This document shows positions 42,793 through 54,841 of a stretch of 64,000 nt of DNA, one piece after another. The notes beneath the pieces are model-generated. The model did not search any database, was not told the DNA's origin, and saw only the letters and a list, made by a program, of their open reading frames with translations. The DNA comes from Sacculina carcini (taxonomy: Eukaryota > Arthropoda > Thecostraca > Sacculinidae), in assembly GCA_916048095.2 (NCBI GenBank), contig OU696590.1, forward strand, positions 2,051,001 to 2,115,000, written 5' to 3'. How positions within the stretch are numbered: position 1 is the stretch's first letter; each line of letters starts with the position of its first letter. The position numbers and the translations under genes were made by a program.

Positions 42793-45700
42793 ATGGACCC
42801 GGTGAGACAAGTTTGTCTCGTGGCGGCTGGATGTCAGCAGTGGAATCGGCTGGTGTGCGCCGCTGCACCGCCGTTTCTCGCCTATGCCACCACACAGTCG
42901 CTCTACGTGTACCGGCAATGCAGTGCGGCCGAAGACGCGACTTGCGGTCAAAACCCAAGAACCGATCATGCCGACAATACTATCGACAATATCGGTCAGT
43001 CGTGGCGCCTACATTGCATTGCCACCGACCACCGCAACACAATAACCTGCATACAATGGACTCACAACGGTCGCTGGCTCGCCTCGGCCGCCGCCGACGT
43101 CACCGTATGCGTGCGTGACGTGCGTGCCAACGTGCTGGTCGCGCGAATCACCTCGCCCGGCGCACAAATCGTGCGCCACTTGCACGCCGGACGCTCACAC
43201 GACGCAGCACTCGTACTGGCCTCCGCTGCCGGGCCGTTCTACCTGTGGCAGGGCCTAATCTCACCGCAACAGCCTCAACAGCAGTCGCTGCCGCCGCTGC
43301 CGTATCGGCATGATATGACGGCTCCGTTCCCCGCACCACTCACCTGTTCGGCCGCACACGCCCGCCTCGACAAGCTGGCTGTAGGCCTGGCCAACGGAAC
43401 TCTCAGTGTGTTGGTCGCCACCGCCGCCGCCGGAGCAGGGACACAGCGTCACACCCGCTCGCCGGCCGCCGTGCGTGTGCCCGGCGCTCAAGACACACCC
43501 GTCGAGCTGCAGTGGGATCCGCTGTCCGAGCACTACCTGCTAGTGGCCACCGACAGCGGTCGTATTCTGCTGCTGGACACGAGCGCGGCCGTCACCTCAG
43601 CCGCCGCCGCCTCTTGCGTCACTATTATGCACTCGTATCAACGCAGCGGCGGTGGGAGTCCATCAGCTAGCTGTGTGTTGCAGTGGTTCGTCAGCGCTCC
43701 CGGCATGTTCGTGCTGATCGAACGCAACGCCGCCGCGCTCAGCATTTATAACGTCTCGCAAACGACGTGCGTGCACCGCGAGAAGCTCGACACTGGAGGC
43801 GTAGGCTTTCACTCAGCTCATCTCATGTCCGGCGATACGACAGCAGATCAGGACGACATCGGTGTCGGCAATGAAACGTCGTCGCCTCCGCTTCCTGCCG
43901 AGTGGCTGCTGAGCGCGTTCGTCGACGGCAGTGTGGGCGTGTTGCGAATCAACAGCGGTCGACGCACGTCGGCCGGCCGCTGGCTGTGGCGCCAATCTGC
44001 GGCGCACTCCGAGACCGTGTTCGACGTCAAGTTCCAGCCCGATAACCACCGGTGTCTAGCCACCGGCTCCTACGACGGAACGGTGCGTGTGTGGACCACT
44101 GGCTCGGCAGTCAATCATGACGAAGACGAAGACAACAGTCAACACTGTCTGCGAGCCACGCACTGCTTCCAAGTTCACAGTACAGTGTACGCGCTTAGTT
44201 GGGCACCGGCCGACTTGCACTGCCTGGCGGCCGCGACAAGCTCGCACGGCGTCGCCATCATTGATGTGCAGCGCCGACGTGTTTTGCGCCACTTTTGCGA
44301 ACACTCCACTAGCTCAACCACCACCAACACCGCCACCGTCAGTGTGGACTACGACAACGGCACAGCCCAAGAGTGCGCCGGCGGCGGCGACCACGTGACC
44401 GTTTACAACGTGGCTTGGTGCCAAGCTGATTCACGACGACTAGCCAGCGCCGGCGCTGACGGCTCGTGCGTCGTGCGACAACTGGACGGCACGCTGCTCA
44501 AGCGCTACGTCCACCCGGACGCCGTATATGGCTGCGACTGGCGCGACGCACGTCTACTAGCGACCACATGCGGCGACGGACACGTGCGCGTGTTTGACGT
44601 GACCGCGCCTGGCCAGCAGCCACTGTGTCGCCTCGACGGACACACACAGCGCGCGTTCCAGGTGCGCTGGCATCCGCACCTGCCCGCCGTGCTGGCCAGC
44701 GGCTCCGACGATCAAACGGTGCGTGTTTGGAACTGGCGCCGGCGCCGCTGCGACCGCTTGCTGGTCGGTCACACCAGTCGCGTGCGGGCGCTGCTCTGGC
44801 ACCCCGAGTTGCCGGCCGTGCTGCTCTCGGGCTCGTGGGATACCAGCGTGCGCGTGTGGCACGTCACAGCCGGCCGTTGCCTGCACACGATCACCGACCA
44901 CGCCGGCGACGTGTACGGACTGAGTGTGCACGCACGTCGTCCCTTCCTGGTGGCTAGCTGCTCGCGCGATTCAACCGTCCGACTATGCGACACGGCGCCG
45001 CTGTTCAACAGTCTCGTGTGCCGGCTAATTGTCGCCGCACAAGCGCAACAAGTCACCGCCCAGATACCGCCCGCCGCCAGCGACGACGACGCAAACGACA
45101 ACGGCATAGACTGTCTGGCCACACAACAGAACCAGCCTCCGCCAGCGCCGACACAACAAGAACAAATAACAGAGTATCGTCTGTCTGGCGCACAGGGCAG
45201 TCATCTGGCCAACCGGTGGAGTGACGCGGCTGTGCGACGCTTGCTGTGCGTGCGCCTTGTGGCCAGCGACCCCGACGCCGACCATTTCTGCGATATGTTG
45301 TCGGCATGTCGCGACAGTCTGCACAACGCCAGCACACCGGACACAACACACCTGTCCACCGACTACCTGACCACACACCGGCTGGTACACTGGCGTCACG
45401 CGCGCACCAGTCTCACTGCGTGCTCAGCGGCCGCCGGCACTGGCCTCCAGCGACCCCAGCCGGCCGGCGGCGGCGCCAAGAGCAGCAGCCGTCGCCACCA
45501 GCTGCAGCTGCTCACAGTAGGGCGGCTGATGCGTGCCGGGCAGCTGCGCGCCGGCTGTGAGCTGCTGGTACGGTTGGGCGAGTGGCAGCGGGCCGTGTCG
45601 TTGGCGCCGGCCGTATCACTACAATACTGGCACCAGCTGGCCACACGCTACGCCGACCAGCTCGCCGAGCAGCGAGACGCGGCCGCCGCCGAGCTCTATT

Positions 45701-47229
45701 TGACGGTCGCCGGCCATCCGTGGCGCGCGGCGCACTTGTACGGCTCGCTGGGACACACGGAGACCGCACTGCAAATCTGCCTGCTGAACGTGCGCAATCA
45801 AACCACCGGCAAGCAACACACACAACAACGCGCAAACCAAAACAAACATTCTCCGCCTGTTGAATATGCAGATCAAGCAGATCTAGCATCCAATGAAAAC
45901 CGATCGGAAACACATCCGATTGCCGATTGTCCAGCGGCTTGCAACGAGCACAGTGACAATACCCACGCACCAGAACACACTCACTCTGTACAACTGCAAC
46001 GCCACCTAGCGGCGGCCGCTGAAACCTTTCTGCTGAACGGCCGGCCTCTGATGGCGGCATGTGTATATTTGAGCTGTGACGACGTGCTTGGCTGCGTGTC
46101 GACGCTGATGCGCGCGCATCTATGCGAACTGGCTGTTCTTGCCTGGTTACTATTGACTGCTAGCGCAAACAACGAGAAAAACGCCAAGAACAACGACCAA
46201 ATGGCCAATAACTACGACCAAGACGATCAAAACCCAGACGAAATGGCCAAGGATCACGACAAAAACGCCAAGCTTCTGCAGCAGCCGCCACTGTTGATCG
46301 ACGCGCTCGTATGTTTGATGCGTCGATGCTGCTCGCGCGCCGAGTGGCAGTCGGCAGTGGCATTGACAGCGTTGATCGATGACAACGTGCGACGGCATGC
46401 CGCCTGCGTCGAGCTGTGCGTTGCCAGCCAGCCCAGCGGCGGCGGCGGCGGCGGACGGCTACTGAGTGACGGCTTGCACGCGCAGTGTCGCCTGCCGTCG
46501 GTCCAGCAATGTGCCGTGCTGGCGCAGCAAGAGCAGCAGGCTGGACGGCGAGCACAGTGGCTACTGTTGGCTCACACGCCGCGCGAGGCGTTGCAGCTTG
46601 CCGTGCAACATATGGCTGATACGATACCGCATGAAGACACACCATCACCATCGTGCTTGAGGACACACGCAGATGACACACAGTCCACAACACCGACAAC
46701 ACTGTCGCTGCTGGCACAATGCAGTACGGCGATGCAGCTGAATGACGAGTTGCGGCAACGCTTCACGCCGGCGCTGACGATCCTCGGCGGTTTTGAGGCG
46801 AGTCGGCGCGCGGCCGCTGCAGGCCACCTCCATCTGGCGCTGCTACTGGAGCGCCACACGCACGCCGCCCTGACACGCTGCGGTACGCCGTCCGATGCGT
46901 CACCGCCGCTCACCGCACATCACCTGCAGGCCATCAAACACGCCCTACAACGGCGACAAAACTCAGCCGGAACCGGCCAACAGCACCGCCGGCCGACAAG
47001 CACCGGCTGTAGCAGCGTGCACCTGGGCGGCAACGGTGTGCCGGCACACTCGAGCCGCGCGCTGCGCTGTCACGTGACCGACACGGCCATCAGTGGCGCC
47101 ATCTACCGGCTGGCGAGCGAGACAGACAGCAGTGACGAGGCGCCGGTAATGTCTGCCGAGCTGGCCGTGATGTGGGCGCGCGTCAACCGACTGAGTCCGC
47201 TCAACAACGGACGACTGATGGACGTGTGA
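42793..47229 (+). CDS. WDR17: WD-repeat protein 17 orthologue
   Basis: 1478 residues without an intron. The ATG at 42793 (MDPVRQVCLVAAGCQQW) has G at -3 and +4 and matches the family start; the open frame begins 12 bp earlier with no other ATG. Two successive WD-repeat regions fill residues 1-740; clear blades include ATGSYDGTVRVW (about 423), ASAGADGSC (554), ASGSDDQTVRVWNW (636), LSGSWDTSVRVWHV (680) and ASCSRDSTVRL (721). The C-terminal half is helical, with VRLGEWQRAVSLAPAVSLQYW typical of WDR17 and a conserved end VMWARVNRLSPL. Two low-complexity insertions occur, about 1010-1070 (Gln/Asn/His) and about 1120-1160 (Asn/Asp/Lys). The function of WDR17 is poorly known. Codon use is strongly GC-rich compared with the flanks. 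A polyadenylation AATAAA lies at about 47566. Confidence 0.93.
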   Translation: MDPVRQVCLVAAGCQQWNRLVCAAAPPFLAYATTQSLYVYRQCSAAEDATCGQNPRTDHADNTIDNIGQSWRLHCIATDHRNTITCIQWTHNGRWLASAAADVTVCVRDVRANVLVARITSPGAQIVRHLHAGRSHDAALVLASAAGPFYLWQGLISPQQPQQQSLPPLPYRHDMTAPFPAPLTCSAAHARLDKLAVGLANGTLSVLVATAAAGAGTQRHTRSPAAVRVPGAQDTPVELQWDPLSEHYLLVATDSGRILLLDTSAAVTSAAAASCVTIMHSYQRSGGGSPSASCVLQWFVSAPGMFVLIERNAAALSIYNVSQTTCVHREKLDTGGVGFHSAHLMSGDTTADQDDIGVGNETSSPPLPAEWLLSAFVDGSVGVLRINSGRRTSAGRWLWRQSAAHSETVFDVKFQPDNHRCLATGSYDGTVRVWTTGSAVNHDEDEDNSQHCLRATHCFQVHSTVYALSWAPADLHCLAAATSSHGVAIIDVQRRRVLRHFCEHSTSSTTTNTATVSVDYDNGTAQECAGGGDHVTVYNVAWCQADSRRLASAGADGSCVVRQLDGTLLKRYVHPDAVYGCDWRDARLLATTCGDGHVRVFDVTAPGQQPLCRLDGHTQRAFQVRWHPHLPAVLASGSDDQTVRVWNWRRRRCDRLLVGHTSRVRALLWHPELPAVLLSGSWDTSVRVWHVTAGRCLHTITDHAGDVYGLSVHARRPFLVASCSRDSTVRLCDTAPLFNSLVCRLIVAAQAQQVTAQIPPAASDDDANDNGIDCLATQQNQPPPAPTQQEQITEYRLSGAQGSHLANRWSDAAVRRLLCVRLVASDPDADHFCDMLSACRDSLHNASTPDTTHLSTDYLTTHRLVHWRHARTSLTACSAAAGTGLQRPQPAGGGAKSSSRRHQLQLLTVGRLMRAGQLRAGCELLVRLGEWQRAVSLAPAVSLQYWHQLATRYADQLAEQRDAAAAELYLTVAGHPWRAAHLYGSLGHTETALQICLLNVRNQTTGKQHTQQRANQNKHSPPVEYADQADLASNENRSETHPIADCPAACNEHSDNTHAPEHTHSVQLQRHLAAAAETFLLNGRPLMAACVYLSCDDVLGCVSTLMRAHLCELAVLAWLLLTASANNEKNAKNNDQMANNYDQDDQNPDEMAKDHDKNAKLLQQPPLLIDALVCLMRRCCSRAEWQSAVALTALIDDNVRRHAACVELCVASQPSGGGGGGRLLSDGLHAQCRLPSVQQCAVLAQQEQQAGRRAQWLLLAHTPREALQLAVQHMADTIPHEDTPSPSCLRTHADDTQSTTPTTLSLLAQCSTAMQLNDELRQRFTPALTILGGFEASRRAAAAGHLHLALLLERHTHAALTRCGTPSDASPPLTAHHLQAIKHALQRRQNSAGTGQQHRRPTSTGCSSVHLGGNGVPAHSSRALRCHVTDTAISGAIYRLASETDSSDEAPVMSAELAVMWARVNRLSPLNNGRLMDV

Positions 47230-47405
47230 GCGAAACATTCATCCTTAAGAGATGTATGAGGATGACACCATGATGCAGCGAAAATGAGCAAGAAACATCG
47301 GCATATTGAAAGTGCGCACAAACGGAATACGGAGCAAAATGCAAGCATGAGTGTGAACAATACGTTCGTATGATCTCACTGATTAAATGCCTACAGATAC
47401 AAACA

Positions 47406-47438
<33 letters not shown>

Positions 47439-47764
47439 AAACATACACACAAGTTTGCTGGCACTTATTGGACTGAAAATGGTGATGCAGTATATTTATC
47501 ACCCGGCAAATATTTTAGCGAAATATACTAAATAATTTGTTCAGCAAGCTGACAATGTTTATTGAAATAAACTTCAAACGTCAAAATTAGTTTGAAGTTA
47601 CACACAAATCGACCCAATATTATGAAACTAAAATAATATTCAATGCACAGCACAAAATCCCACTGCCAATATAACAAACTGTTCAGCGTGAACTCTTTTT
47701 GATCATGAATCAATTTGCTACAGAGCCCAAACAAAACAAGCGCTGTTATTTGAGAAAACTTGCA
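47230..47764. other. 3' flank of WDR17; short CA tract
   Basis: CA run near 47412-47440 and an AATAAA at about 47566. Otherwise AT-rich without a recognised feature. Confidence 0.5.
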
Positions 47765-48629
47765 ATAAGCATAAGGCTGATCCAAAAGGCTCTAAGCTAG
47801 GCAGGAAGTGTCCATTTTTCCGCCCACTGGTCTGCAGAAACTCGTTGTATCGAAGGGAATGTAAGAACCAAGACTGCACATATTCTCACTTGAAGGGAAC
47901 AAGACGATCTTTAGAAAAACAACCATTTGAAGCTCAAGACACACACAAAGTCAATGGAAGGAGGACCCGAAAAAACGTAATCATTCCAAGCGAGAGCAAA
48001 CATCTTGATAACAAGATGTACGACATAAAGCATCAGTACGACATCAGCATGAAGAGATGAGAGATTGTTTTTTAGAGAAGATGATGAACAAATTGGTAGA
48101 ACTAGAGAAGTTCACACATTTCAATATGAACAAGTTTGCAGAAAAATTGGACATGCGGGAGACCAACAGAGACATCTCTATCCCATACAAACAATGCAGA
48201 CAAATTACTGAGATACGATAAGAATGTTCAATCACCTTTGTCAAAGGAAAAAGAAACACTGAATCTGCATATCGACTCGTTATAATATCCAAGGTCTTTA
48301 TCCCAAGTCGAATCAATCAAATATTCCATATCTTGCCGAGTTGTCGAGGAGAGAGATGCTATTTATTTATCGCACTGACTGAAACACATATTAATAAAAA
48401 TATTTATGATGCAGAAATTTGCATAGAAAACTATGCTTTGTCTCGTACAGACAGAAGGGGGTGCAGCCACGGAGGAGTGGGTATATATGCAAGACATGAT
48501 CTTGCGCCCAGTGTGAAACTGAAGACAACACATTCTGATGGTATGAATGAACTCTTGATCATATATATTGAACAAATAGTCAGTATGATGGCAGTCGTTT
48601 ACAGACCTCCAAATTCAGATGCTAATCAT

Positions 48630-49725
48630 TAGGGCTGTCAAAAAAGTAACTTAAAAAACGAAAAAAGTAGCTTTATTGTCGAGAAAAAGTAACCTAAAAA
48701 GGTAACCTAAAATTGGCCTTATGATCTCTCAAAAAACAAATTTCTTCAAGAAATAAACCATTGACCCACACCATAATACCATCTTCTCCACCTTGTCTCC
48801 ATTCTGGAGTTATTTTAACAGGCCACCAAACTGTGGCCTAACATCGCAAAGATAAGCATAACCATCAAAAAGTAAGCGAAAACCCAAAAGTGAACGTATT
48901 TAATTGAAGATTGCAACAGTGTCCTTTATATTGCTTCGGACAACTCACAAAAAACAGACTTTTAGATAACAAAAAAGTAACCTAATACTCTTAGTATGTT
49001 AACTTAAAAACGCAGAAAAAGTTAGAAGTAAAAACCGAATCAATCTCATTCTATAAAACTCTGTATTTTAATATATACAAATAACATCGAGACAATTAAG
49101 CAATGTGGAACATGGTTGAACATACATATTAATATTGGTTGGATGTTTGTGTAAAGAGCAGTTAAAATACAGTATCATAAACTTCTTCACATTTGAAGAT
49201 GAAAAAATCCTGTCTGGCAAGAAATTTGTTTAGCATTGAGATGGACTTCTCGATAGCTGCTGATGTAGGCTGGAATTTTTTCAGAAAATTATACATAGTG
49301 GGAAACCCTTCTTTGTTGTTTATTATGCTGACAATTTTTAACAAATCGATATTCTAGTCGTTTTTGATGTAGCAGAATTTTCACACGCATCGTTGCCGAT
49401 GTCCATGTCTTTTTAATGCTCAATTTTGAAAGTCATGCTATTTGACCATTTTGACCTTCTGATAACATATGCCATCTTTTCATCTTTTATCCAGATTTAT
49501 ACCGAATTTGCGTATTTTATCTGCCAAAAATTACCAAAAACTGTGATCAAGTCACCTAATAACAAAAAAAAATTACTAAAAATAACCTAACGATGAAAAA
49601 GTAACTTTTGGTAACCTAATAACTTTTTAATAATTATCATATGCAAGTTTTTATGGTGTTTAGGTAGCTTATGAAAAAGTGACTTTTAATTGAAAAAGTA
49701 ACTTGATTAACTTTTGACATCCCTA
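48630..49725. mobile_element. hAT element (copy 1, 1.1 kb) inside LINE L6
   Basis: Termini TAGGGCTGTCAAAAAAGTAAC and GTTGACATCCCTA-type inverse, flanked by CTAATCAT (48622-48629) and CTAATCAC (49726-49733), an 8-bp duplication with one mismatch. AAAGTAACCTAA motifs are arrayed near both ends. It contains a transposase tail on the minus strand and shares its ends with the 56194-62985 element. Confidence 0.85.
49162..49344 (-). pseudogene. hAT transposase C-terminal remnant
   Basis: Sixty-codon minus-strand frame with FLKKFQPTSAAIEKSISMLN, matching the hAT C-terminal dimerisation region (PTS-A-ER-FS pattern), then a natural-looking stop. The upstream frames are broken. It confirms the superfamily of this TIR family. 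Confidence 0.65.
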
Positions 49726-52293
49726 CTAATCACACATTGGATCTGCTTTTCGAAAGCTTGAACACTTCGATCGAAGCATCAAATAACATCGTCGTATTAG
49801 GAGACTTTAATTCACCAATCATAAAATGGCCTTTGAAAATACTTTTTGAGGGTTATTCAGAAGATCAGAAACAAGCGAAAATACATTTAAATTTGATCAA
49901 TCTTTTTCTAGAACAGGTCATTTCAAAACCAACTCTAAAAAACATTTGATTTAGTGTTTTTCGACAATCCAGAGCTGAAACATAGTTATACCGTTACAGA
50001 AACAGCCTACTCAGACCATAACATGATCGAAGTCGCAACAAATTTCGCCAACTCAAAACGCGATCCATCATCTTCACATCCACGATCCAGTGGTAAAACA
50101 CGCCTGAGGAAACTCACCTTCTTTAGTAACCAGCTGAATTGGGATGCGGTCAGTGACAAATTGAGCCCAGTAGATTGGAAGCATGTACTGAAATCTGGCA
50201 TGACAGCCAGTGAGATGTTGGATATTTTCGTTACGCAGGTGCGAGACCAACTGCGTAAACTTGGTACCAAATAGAACCACCGGCGAAAGCAAGGTCCCCA
50301 GTGGCAGAAGAGTTCTAATGAGAAAGCGTGGAAAACTGAAACGCAAACTAATTTAGAAAAATCTAATACACAAGCTGAACGAGGAAACAATTTCAAAAAT
50401 AAATGGACAAATTGTACAGATTTAGTTGAAATTGAAAAGTTCTTCCGAGAAAGAACTCGCACTGGCAGCAATAAAGCAAAACTGCAAATATGTTTTCAGT
50501 TATGCGAGAAGATGAAGTTCAGAACCAATATAGGACCTCCCATAAACCAAGAAGGCGAAATCTTTCAAAAAGATTAAGACATTGCTGATATATTGCGCGT
50601 CCATTACGAGAGCGTGTTCAGTGAGCAGTCATGGAAGGACGCCATCACTGATTTAAATGTCTTTTCATGGACAATTCTACTAACCTCAATGATATAGTTC
50701 TTACAACATGTGATGAAGAGATTGCTTCAAATGAACTGGCCCAAAACTGCAGCTGGACCTGATGACATACCTGTCATTCTCCTGAAAAAATGCCTGAAAC
50801 CACTTTCTCTCTCTCTGTACATGCTCTTGAGAAAGTGCATGGACACAGGAGTTATACCTCAAATATTGAAGTATGATATTCTCACTCCGATTCACAAAAG
50901 TAGATCAAGAGGCACTCCGAAAATCTACAGGCCAGTAGCCCTCACGACTCATATAATGAAAACGATGGAAAGCGTGGTAAGGTCGAAATTGTCAACTATC
51001 TAGAAAACAATGATAGACTGAATGAAGGACAGCACGGTTTACGTAAAGCAAGATCTTGTCTCTCTCAACTACTGCATCATTGCATCATCATATCATCATC
51101 GATCTTGAAAATGTGCAAAACGGAAGCAATGTGGATGTTGCTTATTTAGACTTTGCTAGAGCATTGGACACGGTAGACCACGATATTCTGTTGAGAATGA
51201 TAAAGTCTCTAGAGATAGGAGGCAGAGTGGTATGTGGATACACAGTTTTTCTGCACGACAGAACTCTGCGTAAATGGTCTGCGTATCAGTCTGCGTGAAC
51301 GGTACCAGGTTAGCAAAATCTAGTGTGATGAGCGAAGTTCCTCAGGGATCAGTACTTGGTCCGGTGCTGTTTTTACTCATGATCAAAGACATAGACAACA
51401 AAGTGAAGCATTCAAAAGTCTCCTCTTTTGCTGATGATACACGCATAGCTTCTACTATTATATCGCAGTGATATCCAGAACTTACAGCATGACCTAGACA
51501 GTATAACTGTATGGGCGAAGGAAAACAACATGAAATTCAACAGCGATAAGTTTGAGCTTATTCGCTATGGAAATAATGAGAGTCTGAAACCACAACAGTA
51601 GAACGGATCGTTGGATGGAAATTCCGTACGTTTCAAACTAGAAAAATTGAACAACTACTACCTCTCTGGAAGTCACTTGTGCTCTCTAAATTAGAATATA
51701 TCTGTCAGATATGGTCTCCTAGAAAAATCAGTGACATCGAACAGCGGGAACAGATACAGCGAATCTTTACACGCAAATTAAGCAAAGCCGTAAAGGACGG
51801 CTACCGGATGAGACTGAAAATCTTGAAACTATTTTCCTTGCAACGAAGAAGAGAGCGTTACTTTATTATCGATATATGGAAAATATTATAGAAATTGGTG
51901 CCTAACCCAAGAACACCCACGAAATAATCGAACAACACCATCCAAGGTTTGGACGCACCTGCTACCGGTATATAGAGGGAGCATCTCAGCGCCTCAAATC
52001 TCTACATGCGTCCAGTTTCGCGTACTACGGACCAGTGTTGTTTAAAGGCCTACCGAGGAACATCAGGGACTTGACCAAGTGCAGTACTGATGTCTTCAAA
52101 AGACAAACTGACAAATTGTTAAGCGGGATACCCGACGAGCCCCCATCCAGCACGCGCCTGTGGTACGGTCGGCTGTTAGTAACAGCCTCCCGGATCAGAT
52201 CAGCCACCTGAGAGCAACTACGGCGCGAGGTGAAAGCGGACTGCCAAGTTGGCCCTGTCGATGGATGTCTAAGCTGCGACAAGTAAGTAAGCA

Positions 52294-54841
52294 CTTCAGT
52301 TCAGTTCAGTTCAGTTCAGTGTATTTGTTATAGCGCCTGTCATACACGGGCGCGCAGCAGCTAAACAGTATGAACAAGCGGACAAAGCTAAACAGTTATT
52401 ACAGAAACAATAAAAAGAACACATGAATGAATAAATATAACACAATTCAAATAACACAAGCAACACATTTACACAATGAGAAGAACACATTGAAGAGTGA
52501 TTGAAGAACACAATAACAGAGTACAATGAACATAATTAGACTAAAACATAGATAAACACAAACATACATGCATTCCCGCCCACACACATATCAGAGAGAG
52601 GCAAAAGGAGTCAAGGAATGAGTCACGGGATCAAAGGAAATTTCGACAAGATGTTTACGTAGAGAAGAGGTAAAAGATCGATACGTGAGCGAGGAGGTGA
52701 TATGAGAAGGGAGCGAGTTATATAATCGAGGACCGTAGAACGAGAACGATTTAGAAGACCAGGCAGATTCATTGAGGGCGCGAGGACAGCATAGATGAGC
52801 AGAATGACGGGAAGTGGGATTAGAAGAGGGAGAAAGCAGATCAGAAAGATATAAAGGTTGATTAGGAGCATGTAAGAGTTTGAATATTATGCAGCAGATT
52901 TTGAAGTGAATGCGCGATTTAATAGGAAGCCAACGGAATTGAAACAGAAAAGGAGAAGTATGGCGACAGAAGATAGGATGCAAAACAAAACGACAGGACT
53001 GATTCATTACGCGCTGAAGAATTTTTAAAGAATAATTAGGACAGCTGAAGTGGAGTGAGTTGCAGTAGTCGAGTCTGGAGAAGATAAGAGAATGAATAAG
53101 CTTGATTGCAGAGGGCTGATCGAGACAGGGACGGATGGGATAAAGCGAGCGAAGAATCAAGCGACAAGTGCGAGCTGTAGAAAGGATATTGGTTGAGAAG
53201 GAAAGGGAAGAGTCAAAAATAACACCGAGATTTTTAACAGTCACTGAAAGAGACAAGGGGAGGAAAGGAGGAGCAATACGAGGAGGATGAAGAGCGATAA
53301 ATTCAGATTTAGAAGTGTTCAAGAGGAGGCGACGTGAGGAGGTCCAGGTGGAGATAGCAGAAAGTACGTCAGACAAGGTATTAGGATGCGAGAGAGAGCA
53401 AGGGAGATAGAATTGGATATCGTCTGCATAAATATGGAAAGGAATGGAGTAGCGCCTAAGGATGGGACAAAGAGAGGACATGTAGACATTGAAAAGGAGA
53501 GGACCAAGAATAGAGCCTTGAGGAACACCGGACTTAAGAGGGAGCACAGTGGAAACGGAGGAATTGAACTTAACAGAAAAAGTGCGACCATGCAAGTAAG
53601 AACGAAGTAGTGAGAGAGCGGAATGCGAGACACCGAGATGGAGGAGGTCAGCGATGAGAATAGAATGATCAACCAAGTCAAAGGCAGAGCTCATATCAAG
53701 TAGAACTAGAAGAACAGAATGACGATAAGAGAAGGAGGAAAGAATACCTTGGGAGACAGAAATGAGAACGGATTCAGTAGAATGACCAGGGCGGAAACCG
53801 GATTGGTGAGAGTCAAGAGCATTGCAGACATAAGGGGATAACTGAGAGAAAATTGCAGATTCGAGGAGTTTGGAGGAAAAGCTGAGGAGGGAGATAGGAC
53901 GATAGTTACTACATAAAGAAGGATCGAGAGAAGGTTTTTTGAGGATAGGATGTACATGGGCGTGCTTGTCGGCAAGAAAATCACCGTGCAAGAAAGAGGA
54001 GTTGACTAAGTGAAGTAGGTAAGGAATCAAGGAGTTGAAGGATGGAACAATAACTCGGAAATTAATGGGATCAGCAGGAGAGGAAACGAATTTACATGTG
54101 GACAGGAGAGAAAGGAAGTCGGAGAGGACCAGTTGAGAAAAAGACGAGAGCTGGCAGTGGGATGTAGTACGAGAGAGAGGGACATTCACGAGAGGGATTT
54201 TAGATTGCGCAGATTCAATTTTGTTCACGAAGTAGGAAGAGAGTTCGTCAGCAGTGAGAGAAGAACTAGCAGAGGGAGGACGGAGACCGCAGAGAGAGTT
54301 GAGTATATTCCAGAGGGCTTTGGGAGAGCGAGATAGAGAGGAAAGGCGTGAGGAGTAGTAAGCTTGCCTAGCAGAGGATAGGGAGGAAATATAGTTAGAA
54401 CGAGCAGAGCAAAAGGCCGACCAGTCATCCGCCAGCCGAGTGCGTCGCCAGATACGCTCCAAAGCCCGGAGACGGCGCTTAAGACAAGTAAGAGAGGGAC
54501 AGCTCCAAGGAGAAACACGAGGACGGTGAGAGCGGAACGAGAGAGGAAAAATGAGGTTATTGATATCAGACAAAGTGGAGTATAAGAAGGGATAAATTGA
54601 AGACGGAGGGAGTGAGTGAAGAACATGCAAAGGGAAAAGGTTGGATAGAAGATTGTGAAACGTAAGAGGATTAAAATTCCTGAAATTTCTGAAAAGGGTG
54701 AATGCTGGTGGAGGATTAGAGGATTTATACGCCGGCAATGACGTAAGGATAAGACTGTGGTCAGAGAAGAGAGGATCAGGAGGAAGAACAATGACTTCGG
54801 ATGGCGGTACATCAGAAGAAAGAACTGGAGAAGGGAAAGTC
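52294..54841 (-). mobile_element. 5'-truncated LINE of the L1 group (copy L2)
   Basis: Minus-strand copy cut inside the endonuclease (first recognisable residues FPSPVLSS near 54840), followed by a complete 3' part. The 3' end has a GCGCGCC ... GGCGC pair, TATAACAAATACA and a tail of five TGAAC units (52294-52320). It abuts the end of LINE L6. Confidence 0.85.
52591..54738 (-). pseudogene. LINE L2 partial ORF2: reverse transcriptase
   Basis: Open for 715 residues with no internal stop but lacking the endonuclease start. RT motifs: YRPISLLSFSSKLLE, LLDMSSAFDLVDHSI, SGVPQGSILGPLLFNVY, catalytic HIYADDIQFYL, and the C-terminal RFRWLPIKSRIHFK. The endonuclease SDHSLILTSLP lies just upstream in the same frame. 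Close relative of L1 ORF2. Confidence 0.85.

Larger units (their letters stand above)
47765..52290 (+). mobile_element. decayed LINE (copy L6) interrupted by a hAT element
   Basis: Plus-strand non-LTR remnant, distinct from the L1 group. The 5' part encodes a CCCH-like cluster (CPFFRPLVC ... ECKNQDCTYSH, about 47800-47900). Endonuclease motifs follow: ALTETHINKN, GGVGIYARHDLAP and VVYRPPNSD up to 48629, then after the hAT insertion VVLGDFNSP (49790) and AYSDHNMIEV (50010). RT pieces: KTAAGPDDIPVILLKK (50740), IYRPVALTTHIMKTME, VAYLDFARALDTVDHDIL (51140), EVPQGSVLGPVLF (51330) and FADDTRIAS (51425). The C-terminal part has LPRNIRDLTKCSTDVFKRQ near 52050. Numerous frameshifts and stops make it dead. 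Confidence 0.82.

Noticed and set aside
42813-47238. Many frames of 60-185 codons overlapping WDR17 on both strands
   Set aside because: GC-rich codon bias removes stops in other frames; none has a domain.
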